The notes: generated by a model from the sequence alone, not told the origin. Positions 1 through 8,354 are shown, counted from the stretch's first letter. The stretch: DNA of 64,000 bases from Pseudomonas sp. St316 (GCF_018325905.1 NZ_AP021901.1:1736001-1800000), one strand, 5' to 3'. A program made the numbers and translations.

Positions 1-198
1 TTGGCGGGCGTGATCGGCACTCAAAAGGATGTCGCTCATGCGCTGGTGCAGGGTTTCGATCTGGTCGATCGAGGGATCCTGGCCCAGGTCAAACGCCTTC
101 TCGGCGACCCATGGCGAATGTTCGTAGATGTCGGCGAACGCTTCGACGAACGCCTCGCGGCTCAAGGTGGAGGGCTTGAGGGTCCGGAACGCAGTCAT
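1..198 (-). CDS. uraD: OHCU decarboxylase UraD (C-terminal part outside window)
   Basis: Only the first 66 residues are present; the gene runs off the left edge. The start MTAFRTLKPSTLSREAF and the stretch DIYEHSPWVAEKAFDLGQ match the N-terminus of 2-oxo-4-hydroxy-4-carboxy-5-ureidoimidazoline decarboxylase, which converts OHCU to S-allantoin after the UraH step of urate breakdown. The ATG overlaps the TGA of puuE by 4 bases (ATGA), so the two are probably translationally coupled, and TGGAGCC upstream can act as ribosome binding site. The catalytic region lies beyond the edge and cannot be checked. Recognition rests on N-terminal family similarity and on the puuE and uraH neighbours. Confidence 0.88.
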   Translation of the reverse strand, partial: MTAFRTLKPSTLSREAFVEAFADIYEHSPWVAEKAFDLGQDPSIDQIETLHQRMSDILLSADHARQ

Positions 199-1121
199 TT
201 CGAGGCTCCAGGATGCGGATGGGTCTGCTGCCAGTGACGGGCAATATCGACGCGACGGCTGAACCAGACCTGCTCATGACCCTTGGCGTATTCGAGGAAG
301 CGCTTGAGGGACGCCAGGCGCGCAGGGCGGCCGATCAGCCGGCAATGCAGGCCAATGGAAAGCATTTTCGGTGCCTCGGCGCCTTCGGCATACAACACGT
401 CGAAAGCGTCCTTGAGGTACTGGAAGAAATCGTCACCCTTGTTGAACCCCTGCACTTGGGTGAAGCGCATGTCGTTGGTGTCGAGGGTGTAGGGGATCAC
501 CAGGTGCGGCTTGCCGTGGGGCGTGTTCGGTTCCCAGTAGGGCAGGTCGTCGTCGTAGGTGTCGCTGTCATAGAGGAAACCGCCTTCTTCCATCACCAGC
601 CGGCGGGTGTTGGGCCCGGTGCGACCGGTGTACCAGCCCAGCGGACGCTCGCCGGTGATTTCGGTGAGGATGCGGATCGCTTCGAGCATGTGCTCGCGTT
701 CCTGGGCTTCGTCCATGTACTGGTAGTCGATCCAGCGATAGCCATGGCTGCAGATTTCATGGCCGGCGGCGACCATGGCGCGGATCAGGTCCGGGTGGCG
801 CTGGGCGGCCATGGCGACGGCGAAGATGGTCAGCGGGATGTCGAATTGCTTGAACAGCTTGAGGACACGCCAGACGCCGGCACGGCTGCCATACTCGTAC
901 AGCGATTCCATGCTCATGTTGCGCTCGCCCTGCAGCGGTTGCGCCGCGACCATCTCCGAGAGGAACGCTTCGGATTCCTTGTCGCCATGCAGGACGTTGC
1001 GCTCGCCGCCTTCCTCGTAGTTGAGGACGAAGGACAGGGCGATGCGGGCATTGCCCGGCCACTTTGGATGGGGAGGGTTACTGCCGTAACCGATCAGGTC
1101 GCGTGGGTAGTCAGCGCTCAC
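195..1121 (-). CDS. puuE: Allantoinase PuuE (polysaccharide-deacetylase fold)
   Basis: The protein has 308 residues from a GTG start and belongs to the PuuE family, a cofactor-independent allantoinase of the NodB/polysaccharide deacetylase fold that hydrolyses allantoin to allantoate. Visible family segments are the start SADYPRDLIGYGSNPPHP, NYEEGGERNVLHGD, the EICSHGYRWIDYQ segment and GWYTGRTGPNTRR. An upstream ATG at 1148 would add nine residues, but GTG at 1119-1121 is preceded by AGGAAG at good spacing and gives the usual family length. It precedes uraD with a 4-base overlap. A perfect TTGTATACAA palindrome lies about 80 bases upstream over the likely -10 box, indicating repression when no purine-pathway inducer is present. 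Confidence 0.92.
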   Translation of the reverse strand: MSADYPRDLIGYGSNPPHPKWPGNARIALSFVLNYEEGGERNVLHGDKESEAFLSEMVAAQPLQGERNMSMESLYEYGSRAGVWRVLKLFKQFDIPLTIFAVAMAAQRHPDLIRAMVAAGHEICSHGYRWIDYQYMDEAQEREHMLEAIRILTEITGERPLGWYTGRTGPNTRRLVMEEGGFLYDSDTYDDDLPYWEPNTPHGKPHLVIPYTLDTNDMRFTQVQGFNKGDDFFQYLKDAFDVLYAEGAEAPKMLSIGLHCRLIGRPARLASLKRFLEYAKGHEQVWFSRRVDIARHWQQTHPHPGASK

Positions 1122-1201
1122 TGCAGTCTTCCTTCTTGTTCGAACCATGTAGGTGGCGCCCCGGGGGATGGATCTTGGGCTGGCGTCACGACGATGGAGT
1201 G

Positions 1202-1231
1202 ATTGTATACAACTTTATGTGCGATTTGTAA
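1202..1231 (-). promoter_or_regulatory. Likely puuE-uraD promoter with operator over the -10
   Basis: On the minus strand, TTACAA (1226-1231) and TACAAT (1202-1207) are separated by 18 bases and resemble a sigma-70 promoter. The -10 box lies inside the TTGTATACAA palindrome, so a bound regulator would block RNA polymerase. This promoter is an inference from sequence. Confidence 0.5.
1203..1212. promoter_or_regulatory. TTGTATACAA operator, copy 1 (puuE)
   Basis: A perfect 10-base palindrome in the puuE/uraH divergent intergenic region. The same decamer occurs at 4270, 31360 and 31500, in each case upstream of purine or glyoxylate genes. The short spacer-less palindrome fits a GntR-type operator. 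Confidence 0.75.
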
Positions 1232-1395
1232 GCCTGATTTTTTGCATTTTTCACCGCCACCCCTGATTTGTCTACACTGCAAGAAACCTGCCTATCTGGT
1301 CAATTAATCAGGGCAAGGATAGCGTATCCGTTGGTGTGGCTTAAGATCGGGCAGGAAGCAAGGTCGGAACACGCATGGGCAAAACATTGGTTTTT

Positions 1396-1407
1396 ATTGT
1401 GTACAAT
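1396..1407. promoter_or_regulatory. TTGTATACAA-like operator, copy 2 (uraH)
   Basis: ATTGTGTACAAT differs from the consensus decamer by one base (A to G at position 5). It lies about 130 bases upstream of the chosen uraH start, in an AT-rich stretch. The region 1122-1535 holds no gene, only this site, copy 1 and the two divergent promoters. Confidence 0.6.
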
Positions 1408-1535
1408 TTTATTTTAAAGTGTCTTAATTCGTGCATCGCCGTGGCGTTTCGTGCTCCGAAACGGTGCGGCCCGTCTTTCAACTGAATTCAGGAGGCGTCG
1501 TGCCGGACTGCACTGCAGCGAGGCGCGCACAAGCA

Positions 1536-1889
1536 ATGGGACGTTTGACCACTCACGTTTTGGATGCTGCACACGGCTGCCCGGGCAGCTCGATCAAGAT
1601 CGAGCTGTACCGCGTTGAAGGTTCGCAACTGCATTTGGTCGCCAGCGTACTGACCAACAGTGACGGTCGCTGCGACGCGCCGCTGCTGCAAGGGGACGAC
1701 TACCGTTCGGGAGTCTATCAATTGCAATTCCACGCCGGCGATTACTACCGCGCCCGTGGCGTGCAACTGCCCGACCCGGCGTTCCTGGACGTGGTGGTGC
1801 TGCGCTTCGGCATTTCGGCCGAGCAGGAGCATTACCACGTGCCCCTGCTGATTTCGCCTTACGCCTATTCCACCTATCGAGGCAGTTGA
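1536..1889 (+). CDS. uraH: 5-hydroxyisourate hydrolase (transthyretin-like)
   Basis: The 117-residue protein starts MGRLTTHVLDAAHGCPG and ends YRGS, the two hallmark ends of the HIUase/transthyretin-related family. It hydrolyses 5-hydroxyisourate to OHCU, the UraD substrate. The internal segment GVYQLQFHAGDYYRA also fits. The ATG at 1536 gives the usual family length. A GTG at 1500, four bases after a perfect AGGAGG (1490-1495), is in frame and would add 12 residues; the SD strength makes this a real alternative start. It is transcribed away from puuE, carries its own operator-like site at 1396, and is followed by a clear terminator at 1949. Confidence 0.92.
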   Translation: MGRLTTHVLDAAHGCPGSSIKIELYRVEGSQLHLVASVLTNSDGRCDAPLLQGDDYRSGVYQLQFHAGDYYRARGVQLPDPAFLDVVVLRFGISAEQEHYHVPLLISPYAYSTYRGS

Positions 1890-1948
1890 CCCCCCAAGCT
1901 GCTGCCTTGTCCTGGAAGCGACTGCGCATGGCGCTTCCTTGGTTTTTC

Positions 1949-1974
1949 GCCCGCTCACACTGCGGGCTTTTTTT
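1949..1974 (+). terminator. Intrinsic terminator after uraH
   Basis: Stem GCCCGC (1949-1954) pairs with GCGGGC (1962-1967), followed directly by seven T. Confidence 0.85.
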
Positions 1975-2007
1975 CGTCCACGAGAATGTGGGGGCAGGGA
2001 GGGACTC

Positions 2008-2079
2008 ATCGCGAGCAAGCTCGCGCCACAGGTCTTATGAGCGGCGAAAAACCACTGTGGGAGCGAGCTTGCTCGCGAT
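2008..2079. repeat. REP doublet, short class (72 bp)
   Basis: Two inverted copies of the GGGAGCGAGCTTGCTCGCG family. The left copy has GCTCGCGCCACAG instead of GCTCGCTCCCACAG. The doublet lies between the uraH terminator and the 3' end of the LysE-type gene. Confidence 0.9.
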
Positions 2080-2090
2080 GCTTTTGGTGC

Positions 2091-2717
2091 TTATCGGCTC
2101 AACAGGGAGGCTGCCCCCGCACCGCCAAATAATCCTGCGCTGATGCGGTTGAACCAGCCCTGGCCTTTACCCGTACGCAAATACCGCGCCGCGCCGTGGG
2201 CACCAAGGCCGTAGGCCAATTTGCACAGCAGGTCGAGTACGGTCCAGGTAGCGATCATGATCAGCAGTTGTGGCAGGAACGCTTGTTCGGCGCTCAAGAA
2301 TTGCGGCAGGAAGGCGGCGAAGAACAGGATGTCCTTCGGGTTGCTGGCGCCCAATACGAACGCCCGGCCGAAGAGCGCGCGAAAGCGCGGGACGGTGGCG
2401 GCCTGGGGCACGTCGGCGCCTTGGGACGGTTGCCGCGATTGTTGCCAGCTCTGCCAGGCCAGGTAAAACAGGTACAGGGCACCGACAATCTTCAGGGCAC
2501 TGAACAGCTGCTCCGACGCCATCAACAACGCACCGAGCCCCAGCGCCGAGGCGCTCAGCAGGCAGATCGAGGCGATCACCCCGCCGAGGAACGCTGGATA
2601 CGAGCGGCGCAGTCCGTAGTTCAGGCTGTTGCCGATCATCAACAACGACAACGGGCCGGGGATGAGGATCACCACCAAGGCGGCGCCGCTGAACAACAGC
2701 CAGGTTTCCAGATTCAT
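2091..2717 (-). CDS. LysE/RhtB-family amino-acid exporter
   Basis: A 208-residue membrane protein with about six hydrophobic segments. The N-terminal pattern NLETWLLFSGAALVVILIPGP, with the GP motif before the second half of helix 1, and GASNPKDILFFAAFLPQF in the middle are typical of LysE/RhtB exporters. These expel amino acids or related small solutes across the inner membrane by proton exchange. The start at 2717 is preceded by CAGGAGC. A longer reading to 2825 would run back through the upstream terminator and was not used. It lies downstream of the purine permease on the same strand but is separated by a terminator, so it is probably its own unit. The substrate is unknown. Confidence 0.85.
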   Translation of the reverse strand: MNLETWLLFSGAALVVILIPGPLSLLMIGNSLNYGLRRSYPAFLGGVIASICLLSASALGLGALLMASEQLFSALKIVGALYLFYLAWQSWQQSRQPSQGADVPQAATVPRFRALFGRAFVLGASNPKDILFFAAFLPQFLSAEQAFLPQLLIMIATWTVLDLLCKLAYGLGAHGAARYLRTGKGQGWFNRISAGLFGGAGAASLLSR

Positions 2718-2736
2718 TGCTTTGCTCCTGATGGAC

Positions 2737-2761
2737 AAAAGCCTCACCCAAGGGGTGAGGC
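2737..2761 (-). terminator. Terminator of the NCS2 permease gene
   Basis: On the minus strand GCCTCACCC pairs with GGGTGAGGC and is followed by TTTT, directly after the permease stop codon. Confidence 0.8.
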
Positions 2762-2779
2762 GGGTGGCTATGGTTTCGC

Positions 2780-4129
2780 TTACAAGAAGATGAACTTGGC
2801 GATGAAGATCGCGCAGAGCACCCACAGGCTGACGGAAATTTCCTTGCGTTTACCGGTGCCGGCCTTGAGCACCACGTAGGTGATGAAACCCAGTGCGATA
2901 CCGTCAGCGACCGAGAACGTCAGGGGCATCATGATGGCCGTGACAATGGCTGGAATGCTGTCGGTTGGTTCGTCCCATTCGATGTGGGCCATGCCGCCCA
3001 TCATCAGCATGGCGACATAGATCAAGGCCCCGGCCGTGGCGTAGGCAGGGATCATCCCGGCCAGCGGTGCGAAGAACATGGCGGCAATAAATAGCACACC
3101 GACGGTCACGGCGGTAAGCCCTGTGCGCCCGCCCGCCGCGACACCGGCGGCGCTTTCCACATAGCTGGTCACCGGCGGCACGCCGACCATGGCGCCGAAG
3201 ACACTGGAAGCGCTGTCGGCTTTCAGGGCGCGGGACAGGTTCTCGATCTTGCCGTCGGCCTTCACCAGGCCGGCGCGCTGGGCCACGCCCATCAGGGTGC
3301 CGGCGGTGTCGAACATGTGCACGAACAGGAAGGCCAGCACCACGCTGATCATGCTGACGTTGAACACACCGGCCACGTCCATCGCCATCCAGGTGGGGGC
3401 CAGGCTCGGTGGTGTCGACATGACGCCGTTGTACTGCACCAATCCCAGGCCCCAACCGGCCAGGGTCACGGCGATGATGCTGATCAGGATCGCGCCGAAC
3501 ACGCGGTGGTAGCTGAGCACGGCGATCATCAGGAAGCACACCGCGGCCAACAATGGGCCGGGCTCACGCAACGAGCCGAGCTTGATCAGGGTGGCGGGGC
3601 TGTCGACGACGATCCCGGCGGTTTTCAGGCCGATCAGCCCGAGGAACAACCCGACCCCCGCGCCCATGGCAAACCGCAGGCTCACCGGAATGCTATTGAG
3701 CAGCCACTCGCGCACCCGCGACAGGGTGAGGAACATGAACAGCACGCCGGAAATGAACACCGCGCCCAACGCGGTCTCCCAGTTGTAGCCCATGGTGCCG
3801 ACCACGGTGTAAGTGAAGAACGCGTTCAGGCCCATGCCCGGCGCCAGGCCCACCGGCCAGTTGGCGTACAGCCCCATCAACAGGCAACCCAGGGCCGCGG
3901 CGATGCAGGTGGCGACGAAGGCGGCGCCGTGGTCGATGCCGGCGTCGGCCATGATGTTGGGGTTGACGAAAATGATGTAGGCCATGGTGATGAAGGTCGT
4001 CAGGCCGGCGATCAACTCGGTCTTCACCGTGGTGCCGTGCACGCTGAGTTTGAAGATGCGCTCCAGCCAGCCACTGCGTGAGGGCGGCGAAAGGTCCAGC
4101 GTCTGGGCTTCGGGTTTGCGGCTTTCCAC
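2780..4129 (-). CDS. NCS2-family purine permease (AzgA-like)
   Basis: A 449-residue polytopic protein of the AzgA branch of the nucleobase:cation symporter-2 superfamily. Segments such as GLTTFITMAYIIFVNPNIM at the first helix, GLAPGMGLNAFFTYTVV, FVHMFDTAGTLMGVAQ and GVPPVTSYVESAAGVAAGGRTG are family signatures. Members import hypoxanthine, guanine or adenine with protons. Translation starts at GTG 4127-4129 behind a GAGGAG ribosome binding site. The neighbouring urate-pathway genes and a perfect TTGTATACAA operator placed between its -35 and -10 boxes indicate that it feeds purines into this pathway and shares its control. Exact substrate preference cannot be read from the sequence. Confidence 0.9.
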   Translation of the reverse strand: MESRKPEAQTLDLSPPSRSGWLERIFKLSVHGTTVKTELIAGLTTFITMAYIIFVNPNIMADAGIDHGAAFVATCIAAALGCLLMGLYANWPVGLAPGMGLNAFFTYTVVGTMGYNWETALGAVFISGVLFMFLTLSRVREWLLNSIPVSLRFAMGAGVGLFLGLIGLKTAGIVVDSPATLIKLGSLREPGPLLAAVCFLMIAVLSYHRVFGAILISIIAVTLAGWGLGLVQYNGVMSTPPSLAPTWMAMDVAGVFNVSMISVVLAFLFVHMFDTAGTLMGVAQRAGLVKADGKIENLSRALKADSASSVFGAMVGVPPVTSYVESAAGVAAGGRTGLTAVTVGVLFIAAMFFAPLAGMIPAYATAGALIYVAMLMMGGMAHIEWDEPTDSIPAIVTAIMMPLTFSVADGIALGFITYVVLKAGTGKRKEISVSLWVLCAIFIAKFIFL

Positions 4130-4260
4130 AGCGAGTACTCCTCAAGAGTCTTATTGTTATTTCCAGCACCGCACACGCCCTGGGGGTGGCTGCGATGCGT
4201 TGAGGCAGGTAAGGCTGGCGAAGTATGTTGACCTGTTGGTCAGGAACTCGCACGAGGCGA

Positions 4261-4288
4261 ATTATGCTTTTGTATACAAATAAAGCAA
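4261..4288 (-). promoter_or_regulatory. Likely permease promoter
   Basis: On the minus strand TTGCTT (4283-4288) and CATAAT (4261-4266) are separated by 16 bases. The operator palindrome occupies the spacer, a classical repressor position. The 4130-4463 gap otherwise holds only the REP doublet at 4353. Confidence 0.5.
4269..4280. promoter_or_regulatory. TTGTATACAA operator, copy 3 (permease)
   Basis: TTTGTATACAAA is a perfect 12-base palindrome about 140 bases upstream of the permease start. Confidence 0.75.
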
Positions 4289-4352
4289 ATAATGTTTTCT
4301 GTGTTGTCGACGAAATGTCGGGCGATAGGGATATATCGCCCTTGAGGGCGCT

Positions 4353-4444
4353 ATCGCGAGCAAGCTCGCTCCCACAGTGGACTGTGGTGAAATGCAAGAT
4401 TGGCGTTCACCCATGCACCCTGTGGGAGCGAGCTTGCTCGCGAT
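4353..4444. repeat. REP doublet, long class (92 bp)
   Basis: Two perfect inverted REP copies in the gap between the permease promoter and the marR gene. Confidence 0.92.
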
Positions 4445-4463
4445 GGCGTCGGCTCAGACGCCT

Positions 4464-4901
4464 TCAGTCACTGGATTTTCCCAGTGCCAGATTCACCGCC
4501 AACCACCCGTTCACCGCCGCTTCCCCAGCCTCGGCAAACACCCGCTCCAGCAATTTCACCTGCTCACGCCGCAACGCCTGCTCGAACCGCTCGCCCTCGG
4601 CCGTCAGTTCGAGTAGTCGCTTGCGCTTGTCGGTCTCGGACGCGACGCTGTTCACCAGGTGCATTTCCATCAGCTGCCGCAACGGCATGTTCAGTGCCTG
4701 CTTGCTCACCCCGAGCAATGCCAGCAACTCCTTCACGCTCAATGACGGATAGCGGGCGATGAAAAAAACGATGCGCTGGTGCACCCGGCTCAACCCGCGC
4801 CGTTCAAGCATTTCATCGGCCTTGGCGGTGAACGCCTGGTAACCGAAGAAGAACGCTTCCATGGCCATTTGTTGGGAAGTCGGATTTTTAAGGTCAAGCA
4901 T
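4464..4901 (-). CDS. MarR-family transcriptional regulator
   Basis: A 145-residue winged-helix protein. SRVHQRIVFFIARYPSLSVKELLALLGVSKQALNMPLRQL is a clear MarR helix-turn-helix (about residues 38-78), and SETDKRKRLLELTAEGE is the wing followed by the dimerisation helix. MarR proteins usually repress a divergent neighbour and release DNA on binding a small phenolic or related ligand. Here the divergent neighbour is the aminotransferase gene starting at 4984, with 82 bases between the starts, so that gene is the likely target. The start follows in-frame hydrophobic N-terminal residues MLDLKNPTSQQMAMEAF. The ligand is unknown. Confidence 0.88.
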   Translation of the reverse strand: MLDLKNPTSQQMAMEAFFFGYQAFTAKADEMLERRGLSRVHQRIVFFIARYPSLSVKELLALLGVSKQALNMPLRQLMEMHLVNSVASETDKRKRLLELTAEGERFEQALRREQVKLLERVFAEAGEAAVNGWLAVNLALGKSSD

Positions 4902-4983
4902 ATTGACGTATCCACAGAGGTCGGCGTAATTTCGGTCAATCAGTTTGACTCATTCCTCCCGTGCCCCGCTACAGGTGACCTCC

Positions 4984-6148
4984 ATGGCTTTTTCCGAACG
5001 TGTCTCGCGCCTCAAAAGTTCTTTGATTCGAGAAATCCTCGCGGCGGCGCAGCGCCCTGAAGTGATGTCGTTCGCCGGCGGCCTGCCGGCCGAAGCCATG
5101 CTGCCGAAAGTGGAATGGGCGGCCATGCCGTTATCCATGGGCCAGTACGGCATGAGCGAAGGTGAAACGGCTCTGCGCGAAGCCCTGGCGGCCCAGGCGC
5201 GGGCGCTGGGCGTGGCCTGTGAGGCGAGTCAGGTGCTGGTGGTCAGCGGCTCCCAGCAAACCCTCGACCTGGCGACCAAGCTGCATATCGACGTGGGAAC
5301 TGAAGTGATGCTCGAAGCGCCGACGTACCTGGCGGCGTTGCAGATTTTCCAGCTGTTCGGCGCCGACTGCATCACCGTGCCCCTGGAGGCCGACGGCCCG
5401 GACCTGAAACAGTTGCGGGCCCGGCTGGAGCAGCATCGGCCAGCGTTCATCTACTTGATCCCGACGTTCCAGAACCCCTCGGCGGTGCGCTATAGCGAGG
5501 CCAGGCGCGATGCGGTGGCTGCGCTGTTGGACGAGTTTGGCGTGACCCTGATCGAGGACGAACCCTACCGCGAGCTGACGTTCGATGGCGCCAGTGCCAC
5601 GCCGATTGTCAGTCGCTTGAAGAAGGCCAGTTGGATCTACACCGGCACCGTATCGAAAACCCTGTTGCCGGGCTACGGGTGGGCTACCTGATCGCCAGTC
5701 CGGATCTGTTCCCGCACCTGCTGCGACTCAAGCAGTCAGCGGACCTGCACACCAATCGCATCGGCCAATGGCAAGCGCTGCAATGGATCGGGACCGAGCA
5801 GTACCGCAGCCATTTGAGTGAGTTGAGGGATTTTTACCGGGATCGTCGCGACCGCTTCCAGGCGGCGCTGCAAAAGCATTTTTCCGACATCGCGGACTGG
5901 AACGTGCCCCAGGGCGGGTTGTTTTTCTGGCTGACCCTCAGGCAACCGCTGGACACCCGCACCTTGCTCCCCGCCGCATTGGCGGCCGATGTTGCGTTCA
6001 TGCGGGGGAGCCGTTCTTTCCTGAGCCGGACCAGCATCCGGGGCATCTGCGGCTGAATTTCAGCCACATTGACCCGGCGCGGTTGGATGAAGGGCTCAAG
6101 CGGTTGGCGGGGGTGGTGCGGGCGGCGTTGGCTGCAAAGGCAGCTTGA
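4984..6148 (+). pseudogene. PLP-dependent aminotransferase (class I/II), two frameshifts
   Basis: Restoring two single-base losses gives a continuous reading of about 388 residues, the usual size of AspC/MocR-type aminotransferases such as 2-aminoadipate or aromatic aminotransferases. Frame 1 (from ATG 4984, after AGGTGA) includes SFAGGLPAEAMLP, LIPTFQNPSA and the PLP lysine in TGTVSKTLLPG. The frame breaks near 5673 (GGCTACGGG where a Leu-Arg-Val-Gly reading needs one more base). Frame 2 continues VGYLIASPDLFPHLLRLKQS to about 6003, where a C is missing in ATGCGGGGGAG. Frame 3 ends LRLNFSHIDPARLDEGLKRL. It diverges from the marR gene. Either a recent pseudogene or two sequencing errors. Confidence 0.85.
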
Positions 6149-6183
6149 TAGCAGGGGGCTTTGCGGTGGCTGGCCGGGCCCCC

Positions 6184-6276
6184 ATCGCGAGCAAGCTCGG
6201 CTCCCACAGTGGGCCTCGGTGAACGCTGGATTTGTATCCACCACGGTCCCCTGTGGGAGCCGAGCCTGCTCGCGAT
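6184..6276. repeat. REP doublet, long class (93 bp)
   Basis: Both copies carry an extra C (CTCGGCTCCC and GGGAGCCGAGC), a subtype difference not seen in the other doublets of the window. Confidence 0.88.
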
Positions 6277-6303
6277 GAGGCCAGTCGTCACACCAGAAAA
6301 CTA

Positions 6304-6675
6304 TCAGGCTGCCGAGAACCGCTTATCCAGATAATCAATGATCACCTTGGACTCATACATCCAGGTGGTCTGGCCATTCTCTTCAATACGCAGGCACGGC
6401 ACCTTGATCCGACCGCCTTGCTCCAATAGCGCCTGGCGATCCTGCTCGTTGTTTTTCGCATCGCGCAGGGTCACCGGCACGTTGAGACGGCGCAGGGTGC
6501 GGCGGGTTTTCACGCAGAACGGGCAGGCGTGGAACTGATACAGCGTCAGGCCGCGAGCGGCTTGCTCGACCTGCGCCTGGGCTTCGGCCGGGCGCTTTTT
6601 CTTGCCCGGGCGGGTGATGAAATCGATGAAGATGATGAGCTGGCCCAGGCCAACCCGAAGCGCTTTGACAATCAC
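6304..6675 (-). CDS. Glutaredoxin/GST-N domain protein with N-terminal hydrophobic segment
   Basis: A 123-residue protein. Residues 1-22 (MIVKALRVGLGQLIIFIDFITRP) are hydrophobic and may anchor it to the inner membrane. From about residue 44 it is a glutaredoxin or GST-N thioredoxin fold, with the redox motif CPFC in YQFHACPFCVKTRRTLRRLN, the cis-proline region RIKVPCLRI and the C-terminal YESKVIIDYLDKRF. It probably uses glutathione to reduce disulfides. The start is GTG at 6673-6675 behind GAGG; an upstream in-frame reading that merges with folE is an artefact. It follows folE on the same strand, but a terminator lies between them. No specific partner can be named. Confidence 0.85.
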   Translation of the reverse strand: MIVKALRVGLGQLIIFIDFITRPGKKKRPAEAQAQVEQAARGLTLYQFHACPFCVKTRRTLRRLNVPVTLRDAKNNEQDRQALLEQGGRIKVPCLRIEENGQTTWMYESKVIIDYLDKRFSAA

Positions 6676-6736
6676 GGTATTAAGCCTCGCGGCACGGAAG
6701 AAGAGGGCGCGCAGCTTACCTGATTTTTCACAGGCG

Positions 6737-6763
6737 AAAAAAAACCGGCGATCAATGCCGGTT
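6737..6763 (-). terminator. Terminator after folE
   Basis: On the minus strand AACCGGC pairs with GCCGGTT around a 7-base loop, followed by a run of eight T. Confidence 0.85.
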
Positions 6764-6779
6764 TTCTTGATGCGGCGGA

Positions 6780-7325
6780 TTACTTGATGAGGCTGAGGAA
6801 TTCGCTGCGCGTGGCGGCATTTTCCCGGAACTCGCCGAGCATCACCGAGGTGATCATCGAGGAATTCTGCTTTTCCACACCGCGCATCATCATGCACATG
6901 TGCTTGGCCTCGATCACCACCGCTACGCCCAGGGCGCCAGTCACTTGCTGGACCGCATCGGCGATCTGGCGGCTGAGGTTTTCCTGGATCTGCAGGCGAC
7001 GGGCATACATGTCGACGATGCGCGCGACTTTCGACAGCCCCAGCACCTTGCCGCTCGGGATGTAGGCCACATGGGCCTTGCCGATGAACGGCAGCAGGTG
7101 ATGTTCGCACAGCGAGTACAACTCGATGTCCTTGACCAGCACCATCTCGCTGTTGTCGGAGCTGAACAAGGCACCGTTGGTGACTTCTTCCAGAGTCTGT
7201 TCATAACCGCGGCAGAGGTACTGCATGGCCTTGGCAGCACGCTTGGGCGTGTCGAGCAGGCCCTCGCGGGAAACGTCCTCGCCCAGTTGGCCGAGAATCG
7301 CGGTGTAATTCTGTTCCAGAGACAT
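6780..7325 (-). CDS. folE: GTP cyclohydrolase I
   Basis: The 181-residue protein converts GTP to 7,8-dihydroneopterin triphosphate, the first step of folate and tetrahydrobiopterin synthesis. Zinc ligands are visible as C73 and H76 in [10 protein letters not shown] and C144 in [11 protein letters not shown]. The segment [20 protein letters not shown] is the other family signature. At 181 residues it is of the short type carried by pseudomonads as a second folE copy, shorter than E. coli FolE because of a shorter N-terminus. A strong terminator follows. The start ATG at 7325 lies behind a weak CAGGTAG-like ribosome binding site. Confidence 0.95.
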   Translation of the reverse strand: MSLEQNYTAILGQLGEDVSREGLLDTPKRAAKAMQYLCRGYEQTLEEVTNGALFSSDNSEMVLVKDIELYSLCEHHLLPFIGKAHVAYIPSGKVLGLSKVARIVDMYARRLQIQENLSRQIADAVQQVTGALGVAVVIEAKHMCMMMRGVEKQNSSMITSVMLGEFRENAATRSEFLSLIK

Positions 7326-7402
7326 GAAACTACCTGTGGGATTTTACGCAAAGGGCAAGGGTACGGTGGCGGACACGGCGCTGCAAGCTCGGCAATCGAG
7401 GG

Positions 7403-7960
7403 CTATTCGTCGCGGCCTTCCATCATGGTGCGTTTGAGCATCACGTAGACCGCCCCGGCGCCGCCGTGTTTTGCCTGGCAGGAGGTGAAGCCCAGCACTT
7501 GCGGGTGCTGACGTAGCCAGGTGTTGACGTGGCTCTTGATCATCGGCCGCTTGCCATCCAGGCGCACGGCTTTGCCATGGGTGACGCGCACGCAGCGGAT
7601 TTCGAATCGGGTGGCTTCGGCCAGGAACGCCCAGAGGGTTTCCCGGGCTTTTTCGACGCTCATGCCGTGCAGGTCGAGGCTGCCCTCGAAGGGGATCTGG
7701 CCGACCTTCAGCTTGCGCATCTGGCTTTCCTGGACGCCGTCGCGCGCCCACATCAACTCGTCTTCCGGCCCGACGTCGATGACGAACTGATCGGACAAGC
7801 CGTCCACGGTCGTGGCATCGGTGCGCACGGTGGCGGCCTGGCGCAGCTTGGCGATTTGCGCGCGATCGGCCTTGGGCTTGCCGGTTTCGGCACGATCGTG
7901 CTTTATCGGTTTTACGCCCTGGATCGCACTTTTGAACAGGGAAAAGTCGTCGTCTTGCAT
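7403..7960 (-). CDS. Smr-domain protein (SmrB/YfcN-like)
   Basis: A 185-residue protein with a C-terminal Smr domain. SLDLHGMSVEKARETLWAFL carries the DxHG motif, VTHGKAV the THGK motif and KHGGAGAVYVML the terminal GGxGA motif. Smr domains are nucleases or nucleic-acid binders. In E. coli, SmrB of this size cleaves mRNA at collided ribosomes, and the charged N-terminal region (residues 1-60) here could serve ribosome binding. ATG 7960 is preceded by GGAGG; an upstream ATG at 8017 lacks such a site. The link to SmrB is inferred from length and domain position. Confidence 0.8.
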   Translation of the reverse strand: MQDDDFSLFKSAIQGVKPIKHDRAETGKPKADRAQIAKLRQAATVRTDATTVDGLSDQFVIDVGPEDELMWARDGVQESQMRKLKVGQIPFEGSLDLHGMSVEKARETLWAFLAEATRFEIRCVRVTHGKAVRLDGKRPMIKSHVNTWLRQHPQVLGFTSCQAKHGGAGAVYVMLKRTMMEGRDE

Positions 7961-8033
7961 GTCAGCCTCCGCGAAGCCGGCCAGTTTACCCAACTCTGGC
8001 GGGATCAGGCGCGACAAAACGTCGGATGGCGGG

Positions 8034-8354
8034 TCAGTCGTGCTTTTTCATCAGGTGCGGAGCCATGGCCAGCTCCAGGGATTGGCGGGCACGACGGCGG
8101 CAGCGGCGCCAGAGCCAGACGCCCAGCAACAACACGAAAAGACCGACTGCCAGGATGATTGCCGAACCCAGCGGGGTGGCGTTCAAGTCACCCAGTGCGG
8201 GTGGGCGGCCCAGCAGACTGGCGGCACCGGCCATGGCCAGCAGTACTCCGAGTGTTGCCAGTAGCGCAGCGATCGCCGCGCCAAAACGAAACCGCCAGTT
8301 GCTCGGGCCCTTGGGCCGCAAGCGACGTGCGTCAAAACCATCGGATAACTTCAT
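8034..8354 (-). CDS. Small two-helix membrane protein, unknown
   Basis: A 106-residue protein with two clear membrane segments, about residues 27-50 (GAAIAALLATLGVLLAMAGAA) and 64-84 (GSAIILAVGLFVLLLGVWLW). A basic patch WRRCRRRAR and a C-terminal tail ending KKHD follow, so the tail is probably cytoplasmic. ATG 8354 has a strong GAGGAAGG site; an ATG at 8369 overlaps that site. I do not recognise the family. It lies between the Smr gene and the isochorismatase-like gene on the same strand. Confidence 0.6.
   Translation of the reverse strand: MKLSDGFDARRLRPKGPSNWRFRFGAAIAALLATLGVLLAMAGAASLLGRPPALGDLNATPLGSAIILAVGLFVLLLGVWLWRRCRRRARQSLELAMAPHLMKKHD

Noticed and set aside
1268..1277. TTGTCTACAC as a further TTGTATACAA operator
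   Set aside because: Two mismatches and no symmetry; not better than chance in this AT-rich region.
6304..7110. 268-codon frame joining the glutaredoxin-like gene with upstream sequence
   Set aside because: The upstream part is antisense-frame sequence of folE and a terminator; the real start is GTG 6675.
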